From assembly GCA_009767595.1 (NCBI GenBank), contig VSDK01024169.1:102328-166327 (forward strand): a stretch of DNA of 64,000 bases, in the 5' to 3' direction. This DNA comes from Symbiodinium kawagutii (Eukaryota; Sar; Dinophyceae; Suessiales; Symbiodiniaceae). The position numbers and the translations under genes were made by a program. The notes beneath the pieces are model-generated. The model was not told the origin of the DNA and made no database searches. It worked only from the letters and a program-made list of their open reading frames with translations. Shown piece after piece: positions 42,889 to 53,524 of the stretch. Each line of letters opens with the position of its first letter. Within the stretch, counting starts at the first letter, position 1.

Positions 42889-45330
42889 GTCCTTCCCGAG
42901 TGGGCGACATATCGTGACCAGATGGCTGCTAGGCGCCGGGTGGCAACACTGTGTAGCCATTGTCATTGACAGACATGGCTATGGGTCAATATTAAGCAAC
43001 AAACTAATGGGTGGATGAACATCTCAACAAAGACTGGGTTGATCACTTGGGGGATGGTCACCAGGAGTACAGGGTTTTGATCCACAGCCACATTTGCAAA
43101 GCTGCAAGTACATATATGTATGTCAACACAGGTCCATGTGCATTTAAGCACAGATATAAAGCCTACAGTAATGCTCCTATGAATGTAAATGCATCTTTGC
43201 ATCATACAGAGTCCTAAATCTTGCATATGTGTACACGCATTGATAGGTATGTGGACTCATGCATGACGCGCTAATGCATGTATGCATACGTCGGTTCTTC
43301 CACATACACATAACACACATGTTTGTACAACTTATTTGCAGCGTAGATGGATATATCAATTCAGAATGCAAACACACGCACACATCAAGAGAGGCATACA
43401 TTTGTTCGCATCGTACTATGGATGTGCACGCGCATCATATTAGAGACATTATACAATGTTATGCACATCAGTGAACATGTGCCACAGATGATCTAGGTGA
43501 TGTAAATCTTGTCATTTGTTCCGCAGTGGGCTGAAAATGTGGATTCACAACAGTTACTAATTGTCACGTAATGGGCATATAGGTGAAGCGATACTCATAG
43601 AACGTGGCACACATTCGTTTCCGGCATGCTGAAGAGACGTTCATCGGTCCAGGGAGATTGGGGCTGACGAATTGACAAAGTGACCAAAGAGTTCCACGGC
43701 ACTATCAACCACTACTGCAAACTTACTTTTATTAAGCATGATGAAACATTTGCCATTTCCAACTGATTAAGTAGTATGATCCATGGTAAACGCGGTAGTT
43801 GCTCACAACTTGTCGTTGCTGCACTTACGTTGCGTGGCCCCGCAGGACGCCGGGTGACGGCACGTCGGCGCTGATCTGGAGAGTGTCCACACAGTCGCCC
43901 GGCAAGCGACGGATCAGCTGGATCAGTGGAGTCTGAGTTTCAGTCGGCATATGGCTATGGGTCAATATTAATCAACCAGCTAGTGGGGATAATCTCCAAA
44001 AATAATAGTGGAAAAAATATGGTTGATGATAGGGGACCCAGGGGTACAGGGTTTTGACCCACAGCCCAGTGGGCATATCCCTTCTACAATTGCAGGCTTC
44101 TACTAGCTAGATAGCCAGGATTGCAGACTACCAGCCAACAAACTAGCTGAAAAGCTGGATTGCAGATTTACTAGCTGTTTTTTCCGCTGGTACTAAGTTC
44201 AACTGGGGACTCTCCGTTGCTTTTAAGTCGTTTGGGTTTGCACATGTGAACATCTACATGCTCAGCTTCTGCAAGCTGCAGTTGGCGAGTTGCCAGCGGT
44301 GGCCCATGATTTCTGGGAAGCGATCTGCCGGAGTCCTCCTTGTTTCCTTTGTTTGAGGGTGAGCTGGCAGTGAACTGTAGTGATAGTTAGCATGATAGAT
44401 ATGGTAGGGTGAGCTGTAGTTATCATGATAGCCATGAGGCTGTAACCTTTAGCGGCTCACCGCGAGGGGTACGTCAAACCGTCACGACGGGCGTCAGAAT
44501 GCCTGTTGTGGCGTTGCTGGTGGACGGCGACCGACACCAGGTAGAATGGCTGATGTTTTTTAGTTGATGAACTGTTGCAATTAGACAAGATATGAGATGA
44601 CAATGATCATTGCGATGATGATGAAGAAAATAAAGATAGACAAAACAATAATGATAATCAACTACGATGGTGGGTCATGGTTTCACTGAACATCTGTTTG
44701 TTTCTCTACGATGGTGGGTCATAGTATCATTGAAATCTGTTTGTTTCTCTGCACGTGCACTGTTCATACCCATGCCTTGAGGTCGAGCTTTGGTCCTTCA
44801 GCTGTCCATCATGCATTGCCATACTGCCATCTACAAACTTGAATCTACAGCATTTTTGTTGCTGTTGACCTGAATTCATGTTCATGTTGTTTATGTTGTT
44901 TCTTTGTTGTTGAAACATAAACAACATGAACATGTTATAACTTTGAACATGATGTTAGTTCTTTATGTTCATATCATTTCATGTTTCTGTCGCTGATGTT
45001 GTTCTTATTTCTGTTCAGACATCCACCATCGAACAAAGAACTGTGAGGTTAGCGCCGGAGCTGCCTGCGGAAGCAAAGCCTCTTTGTGAACAGGCGAAGG
45101 GTGGGAAGGGTGGGAAGGAAGGTTCGACCCATGTGGCTGTGGGGCAATATAAATCAAGCAACCTTCATGGGTGACAATCACCAACAACCATAGGGAAAAC
45201 AATGGTTAATGATAGGGGAACCAGGGGGACTAAGGGTTTTGACCCACTGCCATGTTCGTGTTTGTCCCTTTGACAGAATCCAATTTTGGCTTGGCGGAAA
45301 TTGCATGGCTGATCGAACACACGACAGCAG
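42889..45330 (+). CDS. Five phased exons, continuation of the 38.6-kb gene, product unknown
   Basis: Exons 42889-42950, 43846-43884, 44453-44540, 45019-45100, 45277-45330. Phases 0-2, 2-2, 2-0, 0-1, 1-1; the first fits the phase 0 end at 40840. Peptides: VLPEWATYRDQMAARRRVAT, TPGDGTSALIWR, GSPRGVRQTVTTGVRMPVVA LLVDGDRHQ, TSTIEQRTVRLAPELPAEAK PLCEQAK, SNFGLAEIAWLIEHTTA. The acceptor at 45018 has a good T-rich tract. The donor of the second exon (GT|GTCC) is chosen only because it phases. The last exon would need a GA donor (G|GAAACA), known in dinoflagellates but unproven here. Confidence 0.55.
42976..43090 (+). mobile_element. Family A MITE (115 bp)
   Basis: TGGCTATGGGTCAATATT...TTTTGATCCACAGCCA, ACAT on both sides. 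It starts 25 bp after the donor at 42951. The inner part is partly replaced by a family F-like GGATGAACATCTCAAC. Confidence 0.8.
43952..44068 (+). mobile_element. Family A MITE
   Basis: TGGCTATGGGTCAATATTAA...GTTTTGACCCACAGCCCA with the shared core (CAGCTAGTGGGGATAATC; GATAGGGGACCCAGGGG). Confidence 0.85.
45101..45276 (+). mobile_element. Intron carrying a family A MITE (element 45134-45252)
   Basis: The 176-bp GT..AG interval between two phased exons is mostly one family A element (TGGCTGTGGGGCAATATA...TTTTGACCCACTGCCA, ATGT on both sides). About 33 bp of extra sequence lie before it and 24 bp, including the T-rich acceptor tract, after it. Confidence 0.75.
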
Positions 45331-45529
45331 GAAACAATTGCTAGAAAGGGGGAATAAAAAGGGTGCTCAATTTGTCTCAATCGATTGTTCCCCCCTTCCA
45401 AAACAAAAACTTGGGAATTATCAAATGTTTGTTTTCAGATTGAGCAGCAGCCATGGTTTTGTTGAGGTAGACAAGGTTACACTTTATCGCTTGGAATGCG
45501 CATCACGCTGAACTGGCTGTGTGATTCAG

Positions 45530-46178
45530 TTTGGAGTCGTCATTGACGAGGAACCGATCCCAGCAAGCTCGTTGCCAATGACAGGCAATATGGTGGTTTC
45601 TCAAGCCATAGGGGTACCCATAAAATGGTTGGTTTATTAGTATAAATGGTTAATAATGGATGATTTGGGGGTACCCCTATTTTGAGAAACACCCATATGT
45701 AGTATAGATAGATCAATAAAGACTCGTTGGTTGAATCATTTAGCAAGCTAGTTGACAATGCTCAATGCAAAGGAACGATAAGCGATAGTATAACCAGCAG
45801 GTGGCGCCAACGAAGATAGCCAGTTGTAGCTCTCTACCATAAACTGGCTCAGATTTCAACTGAACTTCGGGCAGGGATGTGCATCAGGATATGGTGTTCG
45901 CGAATGAATTCCAATGGTCGTAATAACTCAGGATCACTTGGCCAGTTTGCTCCAACTGGAAACCAACCTGGAAGAAGATTTCCACCTCTCCCCCACCAGC
46001 AATGCTACCTCCACGCCTTTCCCAGCATCGTCACCTTCGTTGGGATGACCTGAATGGCGTCGCTGGTCTCATGCCCTGAGGCTATGGAGGCCTTGTTGGC
46101 AGAACAGTATGCCGTGGTGCGCCAGATGCTGCGCTTGATCTTGGAGGTTCACCCGCCCTGGGGCATCCAATGTGGCCT
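45530..46178 (+). CDS. Five phased exons around a family B intron
   Basis: Exons 45530-45592, 45712-45800, 45853-45893, 45932-46038, 46081-46178. Phases 0-0, 0-2, 2-1, 1-0, 0-2. Peptides: FGVVIDEEPIPASSLPMTGN M, INKDSLVESFSKLVDNAQCK GTISDSITS, FQLNFGQGCASGY, SLGQFAPTGNQPGRRFPPLP HQQCYLHAFPSIVTF, AMEALLAEQYAVVRQMLRLI LEVHPPWGIQCG. Introns are 119, 52, 38 and 42 bp, so three are very short; that is the main doubt about exact borders, although each phase fits. An exon just upstream (45461-45484, LSSSHGFVE, after TTGTTTTCAG) probably precedes it. Product not recognised. Confidence 0.65.
45593..45711 (+). mobile_element. Family B introner-like element forming a 119-bp intron
   Basis: The element spans about 45591-45695. 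The donor GTGGTTTCTC lies inside its left TIR (ATG|GTGGTTTC). After the right TIR (CTATTTTGAGAAACACCC) 16 bases follow to the acceptor ATAGATAG. Both flanking frames are open in phase 0, and the element itself contains in-frame stops. Confidence 0.8.
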
Positions 46179-46587
46179 GTAGTGAGATGTGATAGTGGTC
46201 ATGGTCAATGATGGCGACTGGTGATTCTAATGATGGCGACCAATGATGGAGACTGTTGAATCATGAATGGCTTGCTATTTGCTCGTCATTGGTCTCTCAT
46301 TGTCACTATCAATAGTCTCAATCATGATGGCTGAAACAGCAATGATTAGCCTCACCCTTTGGCAATGATGGCTTGCTGTTTCAGCCTGCAGCTGACTTAC
46401 CTGTTGGTGATGACAAATGTCCAACCAGTGAACGCCAGAATTTGGTGCTACTGAAGACAAGGAAAACTTAGAGTGGTGCAAAATACAGGATGGAATGTAT
46501 GGGATATGTTTGTTGAGTTGTTATTGGTTGGTTTGTCATGGTTTAGAATTGTTACCGACAGTAGTCACTGATGGTTTGCAATGGTCG

Positions 46588-46610
46588 ATGATGATGATGA
46601 CGATGATGAC

Positions 46611-46647
<37 letters not shown>

Positions 46648-46660
46648 CTGATGCTGATGC

Positions 46661-46712
<52 letters not shown>
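46588..46712 (+). repeat. (GAT)n microsatellite with GCTGAT interruptions
   Basis: Long GAT run with three GCT units. The surrounding interval 46179-47516 shows no supported exon. Confidence 0.97.
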
Positions 46713-46715
<3 letters not shown>

Positions 46716-47516
46716 TGGTGGTCAACATTTAGATGACAATGATTTATACTGATCAATTGACACATAGACCCATTTATTGATGCCTTGTTTGCACTGGCAT
46801 GCAGTCCTAAGCATGGAAGCATGGCAGAGATGATTGGGGTCAATGCCAAGCGGGCAATGCAAGGAAAGAGTATCAATACATCAATGGTCATTGGAACAAG
46901 GGTATATAGGGTCAACCTTTGTCAAGGTGAAAAAGTATTTTTAACCGCTGGTATTGGCCATCATCAATGATCGTGTTCCTTCGACCCTTGTCCGTGACCG
47001 TTATCAATGCACGAATGCTTCATTGATAACATTGATAACAATGATCAATAGTTTCAACACATCTTCTAGCTTATCACTTACTATCGACCATCCACATTTC
47101 CCATCATTCTTGACCATCATTGTTTTATCATCATCAATATCAAGCTTGTCAATCCATATTATCACCAACCATGGGGACCCCTCATTAGAACAGGAGACCC
47201 CTCATTGGAGCAGCAGAAAGCCCGCGACCGTAATCCACCATTATGAAGCATTTTGTGAACCATCATCAACGCATATGAATCGACCATTGTTCTGAACGAA
47301 CCATCCAAGGTAGCACAATGGAAAACCATCAACCAGTATTACAACCATTATATTGAACCATCATCAACTCTTTTCCGGATCACCAAGCATCACCAAGCAT
47401 CATCCAGCATCATCCACCAGAATCGATCATCATCATCCATCCAAGTTATCATTGTTAGCCATGGAACTTGGAACCATCCTTAACCATCATTCTGCATCAA
47501 ACCTTCGCGCCGCCAG

Positions 47517-49442
47517 GAAGGTGAAGGGCCCACAGAAGACTTGGCTGAGGTGCACCCTGTAGGGAACTCATGGGAACCCCCCAAGGGTAGCATAGCAAAT
47601 CTGGGTCAGTTGTTGAGAAAATCGCCCTGCGAAACCATTGAAACCCCTAGAATTGCTGCTTCAAAACAAAGCTTTCCCAGGTAAATTTTCTCAACCAATT
47701 GGGGCTTCCTGAAGATGGGGGACCCCCACAAATGGTTGATTTATTACTATAAATGACTATTAACGGATGATTTCGGAGCACGCCTATGACTTGAGAAACC
47801 ACCAAGTAATCAAAAATGAAATGCTGCCAGGGTCCCGTCCGCAGCTAGTGAACATCCCAGCTGTTGATCGATGATGCGACTCATGTGTGTTTGGAGATGA
47901 CTTTGTCAGGGACGACGTATCTGAAAAATTGGGACGTGTTTCAGCCTTTTTTTTCATAATAGCCAACATTAATAGCTAGTTAATGATTACTATATAATGG
48001 GGATAATTACCAACAATTATAGGGGATAGATACCAGCTATATATGGCTATGGGTCAATATAAATCAACCAATTTCATGGGGGATAATGACCAACAATAAT
48101 AATGAAACCAATGGTTAATGATAGGGGAACCAGGGGGACTAAGGGTTTTGACCCACTGCCACATAAACAAAATGCGGGGATGGGTCAACATTAACTAGCC
48201 CCAAAATGATTAGGTGAAAACCCAACCAGCTTGACTAGTTTTGTCTTTTCTGGGATGTTCACTAGGGGTCCAAGGTACCCACAACCGATCAAACTGCCCC
48301 ACAACGTTTGGGACATGACGGTGACGCCCAACTCATCAGCGTCGATGATCTCTGTGCTTGGCTCCTGGGACGGTGAAATGCTTTGAGACCTGAGCGTGGT
48401 ATGCGCGGTAATGTGGACCTTGGGTCGTTTGTAGATGGCTCGCACCACAAATTCTGAGTTTTCCACACGAAAAACGGCGGGAAAGATAAGTCCACTTGGA
48501 TTTGTCTACGTGATTTGCTAGGAAAACAGCAGGTTTCATGCAACTTCAAGGTGGTCATTGATCAGAGTTTACTGATGAGAATTTCAAATGGTGCTACACT
48601 CTCCAGTGTCTTGAAAAATGAACTGATGAGAATTACTATGAGCAACTGATGAGAATAAATAACTTCATGTTGAAAAAAGTATTTGGCTGACTTTCCTCTG
48701 CAGCTCAAAATGACTCTTCTGCTGACAACAAGCACTGGACAAGTTGGTGCGCGTAGCTTCGGACCCTGAAGTTTAAATCCCATAAGATCCCTGAATCCTG
48801 GAAACCGAACCCCCAAAAACCCTGAACCCGAAAGCAAAACTTGCAGCATAGCCACAAAACCAAGGAATGTCCTACAAGTAGACAATCAAAGTCTGATTTA
48901 TTTGTGTGTGTGATTAGGGGGGTCCGAGTACACCCTTTATGTTGATTGGTCACATATCTCTCCCGAAGAAAAACCATGCACCTATGACATCACATGCACC
49001 TCCTTCAGCACTCAATATAAATACTGGGCATACCTTAGTCATTCATAATTCATGGCTCACACCCTTGTTCATTGTCGTTGAATCATTTAAGATCATTTAA
49101 GTTGCTATTTGTTGAGAGTTGAGTCTTAAACATGTTGCATTGAGCAATTGGGTTGAGTCTTTAACATGCTGGAATCATACCGTTATACTGTATATCGTTA
49201 TACCCTTGGCTTGGTTGGCTTGGTTGGCTTGGTTGGCTTTACTTAGACTGTTGGGTACAGCCTTGCCTTACCGTTGTGGTTGGTTGGTGGCAGCACCCCG
49301 CATCTCGCAGTCCTTGCCCCGTTGTGGTTGGATGGTGGCACCCCGCATCACTGTCTCCTACCCTGCAGTTGGCCATGGCTGTGCTTCGTCATTGCCCAGC
49401 CTCATGCGGAAAAGTGGAAGGAGACCGCGGGGGAAGGCAGAT
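47517..49442 (+). CDS. Two exons (33 and 74 bp) continuing the same frame
   Basis: Exon 47517-47549 starts after CGCCGCCAG (AG|G), reads KVKGPQKTWL and ends AG|GTGCAC. Exon 49369-49442 starts after the good acceptor TACCCTGCAG, reads WPWLCFVIAQPHAEKWKETA GEGR, and ends T|GTGGGG. Phases 2-2 and 2-1 match exon 46178 before and 50362 after. No family recognised. Confidence 0.6.
47692..47804. mobile_element. Family B element
   Basis: TTCTCAACCAATTGGGGC with GACCCCCACAAATGGTTGAT, and GCCTATGACTTGAGAAACCACCA on the right, inside the 47550-49368 intron. Confidence 0.65.
48044..48161 (+). mobile_element. Family A MITE (118 bp)
   Basis: TGGCTATGGGTCAATATAAA...GTTTTGACCCACTGCCA. Core nearly identical to the copy at 45134 (GATAGGGGAACCAGGGGGAC), so these two are a young subgroup. 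The rest of the 47550-49368 interval shows a family F pair at 48218-48272 and no supported exon. Confidence 0.85.
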
Positions 49443-50361
49443 GTGGGGATGGATCACTAACAGATCTACCAAATAAGTAAGGAAAAGATAAATGTCAACA
49501 GCGTAAAGACATGTTGTTCTGGGATTTTGTCTATACTAAAGGTATACTAATGGATCAACTACTATTATCTACTACTCTTTTATGCAAAGCAAATACATGT
49601 CATCTATCAAACAAGAAACGTAAGTGAACTTCCCAACAGCTGCAAAGATTCTGTTCATTTGGACAAGTCAAAAAATGTTCAGGTTTTTGACTCACAGCCA
49701 TGTAACGACTGGATTCAAACAAGTTTCTATTCTTGGGAAAGCGAGAGCAGCAGCAGGTTATTACTTGTACAACGGTCAATGTCAAGTCACTTCCTTACAT
49801 CATAGACCTTACATGAATATTATATACATGAATATATAGATACATGCTACATCTATAGATACATGCCACATCATTCTATGGATATGTTGTTTACACTTCA
49901 TGCTTGGAAAGGAGAGATGTGTGATTGTTTCAATACATTCCAAGTCATCACTTATTATCTAGTTTGTGGTTTGATACATTTTCATTTTCCCAAGGCCCCA
50001 ATATTTGAAATGCTTGGTTCATTAGCATATTTTTTGGGATGGCTATAACACTGATAACATCTTATAACTTATAACCACCAACCAGGTTATGTTTCATCAT
50101 ATGCTAGGCTTGATCGGACTTGGGTTGCATCACTTCTTGACTTGTCATCCTGTGTTCATTGCTAGTGAGACTAGTGGTTACTAGCTACCAGGTTTCACTT
50201 CAACTGAGACGCTGATGTTTCGTCATTTGGCAGTATGTGGTAAAGGGCCTAACGCACTTTGCTGGAAGAAAACTGTCAACAAAAAGCATTGTAATCTCTA
50301 AAGCAAATTGAAATTATCAAAGGATCCATCATTTGTCATCAATTAGAGCACAGTGGTAAAG

Positions 50362-50695
50362 GGCCGCCACTCATCCATATGTTGTCACCTACGGTGGTTG
50401 ATGTCCCGCGCTTCCCAGGAACTTTCAACATCTTTGCCATGGCCATGGCGTTGATTCGACGGCTGAAACCTAAGGAGGACTGGCTGAAACAAAAGGTGGG
50501 TGTTTCCCAAAACAGGGGTCCCCCCAAAATCATCCAATATTAACCATCTACAGTCTATAGTACTGAACCAACCATTTTGGGGGTTCCCCTATTCTAAGAA
50601 CCCCCGCGCTGATTGGTCCAGTGATTAACCACGTGCCAAAGGTACTACTGCGGTCAATGTCAGACAAGTGGAAGTCAATGTCGGTGCCAGTTGAC
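50362..50695 (+). CDS. Two exons separated by a family B intron
   Basis: Exon 50362-50499 starts after GTGGTAAAG (AG|G) and reads PPLIHMLSPTVVDVPRFPGT, FNIFAMAMALIRRLKPKEDW, LKQKV. Exon 50622-50695 continues INHVPKVLLRSMSDKWKSMS VPVD to a GTGAAC donor. Phases 1-1 and 1-0. The downstream frame is also open to the left of its AG (ALIGPV), so the acceptor could be elsewhere, but only this pair keeps frame with a GT donor. Helical, basic segments; product unknown. Confidence 0.65.
50500..50621 (+). mobile_element. Family B introner-like element forming a 122-bp intron
   Basis: Donor GTGTTTCCCAAAACAGGGG is the left TIR. The right TIR TTCCCCTATTCTAAGAACCCCC is followed by CGCGCTGATTGGTCCAG, which ends in the acceptor. 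Core: CAAAATCATCCAATATTAAC and CTGAACCAACCATTTTGGGG. Confidence 0.75.
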
Positions 50696-51365
50696 GTGAA
50701 CCAAGACAGATATCCTAATAATTAATCATTATAGCCATAGGAATACATTTGTTGAATAGTAATTAGATGGTTAATCATTGATCATCATAGTTAATCAGCC
50801 ATTGAATTAGCGCTAGGTAATCATTCATGTGATTCATTAACCAGCATTAAAGTGTATTTAAATATTATCCAACATGTAGCACACACACACTAACCATCAT
50901 ATAGCTTCAACACCACACCATAATAAACGTACCAGTGTGAATATCGGGTGAACTTGATGTCGGTTTCTCTGTGTGTTCTTTTGCTGTGGAAAAGATCGTT
51001 GTTGAGCCACTTGAGAAGACATTGGAGATCATGGGAGATCTTGACAGCAACAATAGAAGTCCAATCCTGGAGATTCCTGAACGTCAATGAGGATTGTTGA
51101 ACCGTTTCCGTTTCTTGGTTGTTGCTTAAGGTCAACTGGACTGTGTTCGACCAAGGTCACCAGCGGATGAGCTGGAAGAATCTTCAACCAATCAAGTTCT
51201 ATGTGAATCAATGTCAATGTATTTAAACTTCCAAGCTTAACAATCAGGCTGGTGTTGATATCAAACCGATTTTACCAGATATCTTCAGTTTGGAGACGTT
51301 TTTCTATCCTGGTCAACAATTTAAGAGCACCAAATTACAACTGCCGGAGGTGTTGTAACCCTCAG

Positions 51366-52063
51366 GAGTTGCAGCTGTTCTTGACTCAGTTGCTGGATGA
51401 CTTTCACTATTCCTGTGATGCCCAGGCCCCGCGCCTCCCAAGAAAGTGACAAGTGATAGCTACCAAGGAGGTGAATATTTACCGATTGACAATTGGTACT
51501 TCCTGCTCTTCAATACCCCACCCCCCCAACAATAGGAAGCGGGGATCAGTGAACTCAGTTAACAACCGGGTTACCCACATGAACCCAGCGAAGAAGCTGC
51601 TACAATGCGAGGTGCCGAAGATCAACCTGGTTGGTATACAAAGATCCTGAGAGCTGTGGGGATATCGGATATCAGATCCCACCAGCCGGGTTAGTGTCTC
51701 TAGATGTCTCTAGATTTTCTGAGCTAGCACATCTCGAAGGAGACAGGAAACATGGCTGACATGCACTCTGACATTCTGTTTGGCCTCCTAACTGAGCCCA
51801 GGGCTGATGTTTGTTCAGATTGGTTGATGCATTGGAAGATGTTGACCTTGATTGTAGCAGAGTAGAACAGCACAACAGAAGCGTGGCTGGATTGTGTCAG
51901 ATAAGGGGATGACGAAGCCGCGCATCAGGCAATGTTTTGTTCAGTGGGTTGTTTGGAAAGACTGGATCAGACTTTGGCCAGGTCGATTTGTGCTAATTAT
52001 GTTTGACATGTTGCAAGATGTCGCTGACGACGATGCATTGAGAAGGAGGAAGCCTCAAAGAAA
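51366..52063 (+). CDS. Four phased exons, product unknown
   Basis: Exons 51366-51445, 51536-51629, 51740-51853, 51906-52063; phases 0-2, 2-0, 0-0, 0-2, following on from 50695. Introns 90, 110 and 52 bp. Acceptors CCCTCAG, CAATAG, CTCGAAG, GATAAG, three of them AG|G. Peptides: ELQLFLTQLLDDFHYSCDAQ APRLPR, KRGSVNSVNNRVTHMNPAKK LLQCEVPKINL, ETGNMADMHSDILFGLLTEP RADVCSDWLMHWKMLTLI, GMTKPRIRQCFVQWVVWKDW IRLWPGRFVLIMFDMLQDVA. Right after the last exon another frame opens (VPGHIVKIDARIISCQKSKD AIFFDEEHARLDHM, about 52064-52160) without room for a normal intron, so a frameshift or a different donor is likely here. Confidence 0.6.
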
Positions 52064-52394
52064 GTGCCCGGTCATATTGTTAAGATTGATGCCAGAATAA
52101 TTTCATGTCAAAAGTCAAAAGATGCCATTTTTTTTGACGAAGAACATGCTAGACTAGACCATATGTCAGCATTAAATGTCACAAGAATCCATATCTATGA
52201 TTCTCTATGTATAGAGTCAGAATGCATTCAAATACATGTCCAAACATATGCCGAATACTAACATGGTATGGAGAGAAAAGGTCAGAATGCATATCAGAAT
52301 GTAGCTCAACATTCATGTCCCATTAAAAGCTCAGGATACATGTAAGAGCACATGTCAGGCTGTATGTCAGAACACACGTCAAAATGCACGACAG

Positions 52395-52630
52395 GACATT
52401 TTCGGGATAGGTTCAGAATATCTTTTGGTAAACTAACCTGGCAATCCAAAATAGGACACCCTAGGGTTTGGCTATAAATGGTGGATTTTCCATTGCCAGC
52501 TTACTCTACCAGAGGATACCAGAGGGTATATGCTAGGCCAAAGTGTCTTAGCCTTGAAAGCCCCGTCATACGACACATGTTCTGGTGGCAACTGAAGCAA
52601 TTTCAGGATTTTCAAACCTCACTGAGCAGA
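52395..52630 (+). CDS. Two exons joined across a family D intron
   Basis: Exon 52395-52427 after CGACAG reads DIFGIGSEYLL and ends TTG|GTAAAC. Exon two from 52523 reads RVYARPKCLSLESPVIRHMF WWQLKQFQDFQTSLSR to a GTCCAG site; it stays open to a TAA at 52651-52653. Both exons are phase 0. Product unknown. Confidence 0.6.
52428..52522 (+). mobile_element. Family D introner-like element forming a 95-bp intron
   Basis: Left end GGTAAACTAACCTGGCAAT gives the GT. The right end TTGCCAGCTTACTCTACCAGAGG is followed by ATACCAG; the second AG is the one that keeps frame. The near-duplicate ACCAGAGG-AT-ACCAGAGG at the 3' border may be an insertion footprint. Confidence 0.75.
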
Positions 52631-53524
52631 GTCCAGAGTCCTGCGAAAAACTAAGTGATGTTTCGTTTGTCTTATGCAATCTATGGGTCTGTCGACCGAA
52701 ATCTTCACCCACCAGGATTAACCTTCAAAGAATCCAGTAGCTCCCATCATACCTATGAACTGCTTAGAACTACTTTGTCTTGGCAAGCAACTAACCTATG
52801 TATAGAGTCATTGATGGCAGTTATCCCAACGCAAACACAATTCACCCGGCTCTTCTGCTCTCTCGCAGAGGACGACGGTAGGAATTTTCATGCAAAAACA
52901 TGCGCAGGTCAGAAAGAAAGGCGCAGATACCTTGAAAGGAAAAACGATGAAGGCGCTCTATGCACCTTGTCGGCATCTCGTGCCACATCGGCAAGAAGCT
53001 TGCTTGCTTGGGACAACAACCAGAAGTATGGAACACAAAATGCAAGAAGGATTGCTTGATTTCCGTGTCGATAATCACACCAACAAGCAGGGGTGACTAC
53101 GACCATCTACGACCTAACCTGCGAGTACTTGCCAATCCCTTTTTGGCCCTGCTGGTTGAACAGTTGAGATTCCCTACCATCAATGATCAACCAACATGGG
53201 GGGATTGACCGATTCAAAGGTGTGGGGCTCAGAACATGCTGAGGCGGCTGACAGCAAGGATACGCTGAGAATGTTTTGGAAACAGTACAACCGAAAGCTT
53301 GACTCTTCGGGCTTGCATGTTTTTTTAAAAATACACTTCAGTACATCAAAACATATGCATAGCTACATTGGGGCACTTTAGGGGTGACCAGTGTAATCAT
53401 TTAGCCACCATTTTCATTCATACTGCTACACAACTTGATTTTTTGGGATTATAGCTTTGGATATTCGTGGAAGTGTCACGTGTGTATGCATGTCACATGA
53501 GTGCCTGCTCTTGGATGCTGGCAG

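Noticed and set aside
43829-43932. Minus-strand exon with CTCAG acceptor and GTAAGT donor (TPLIQLIRRLPGDCVDTLQI)
   Set aside because: It looks good on its own, but the + strand reading of the same island phases with the exons at 42889 and 44453, and all neighbouring exons are on +. Kept only as an alternative.
46495-46915. ORFs with poly-Met or poly-Ser
   Set aside because: Shadow of the (GAT)n microsatellite; the same applies at 15078-15415, 59081-59572 and 63340-63845.
50890-51217. Minus-strand ORFs (81 and 62 codons)
   Set aside because: They lie between two phased + exons in AT-rich DNA and resemble no family I know; treated as intronic.
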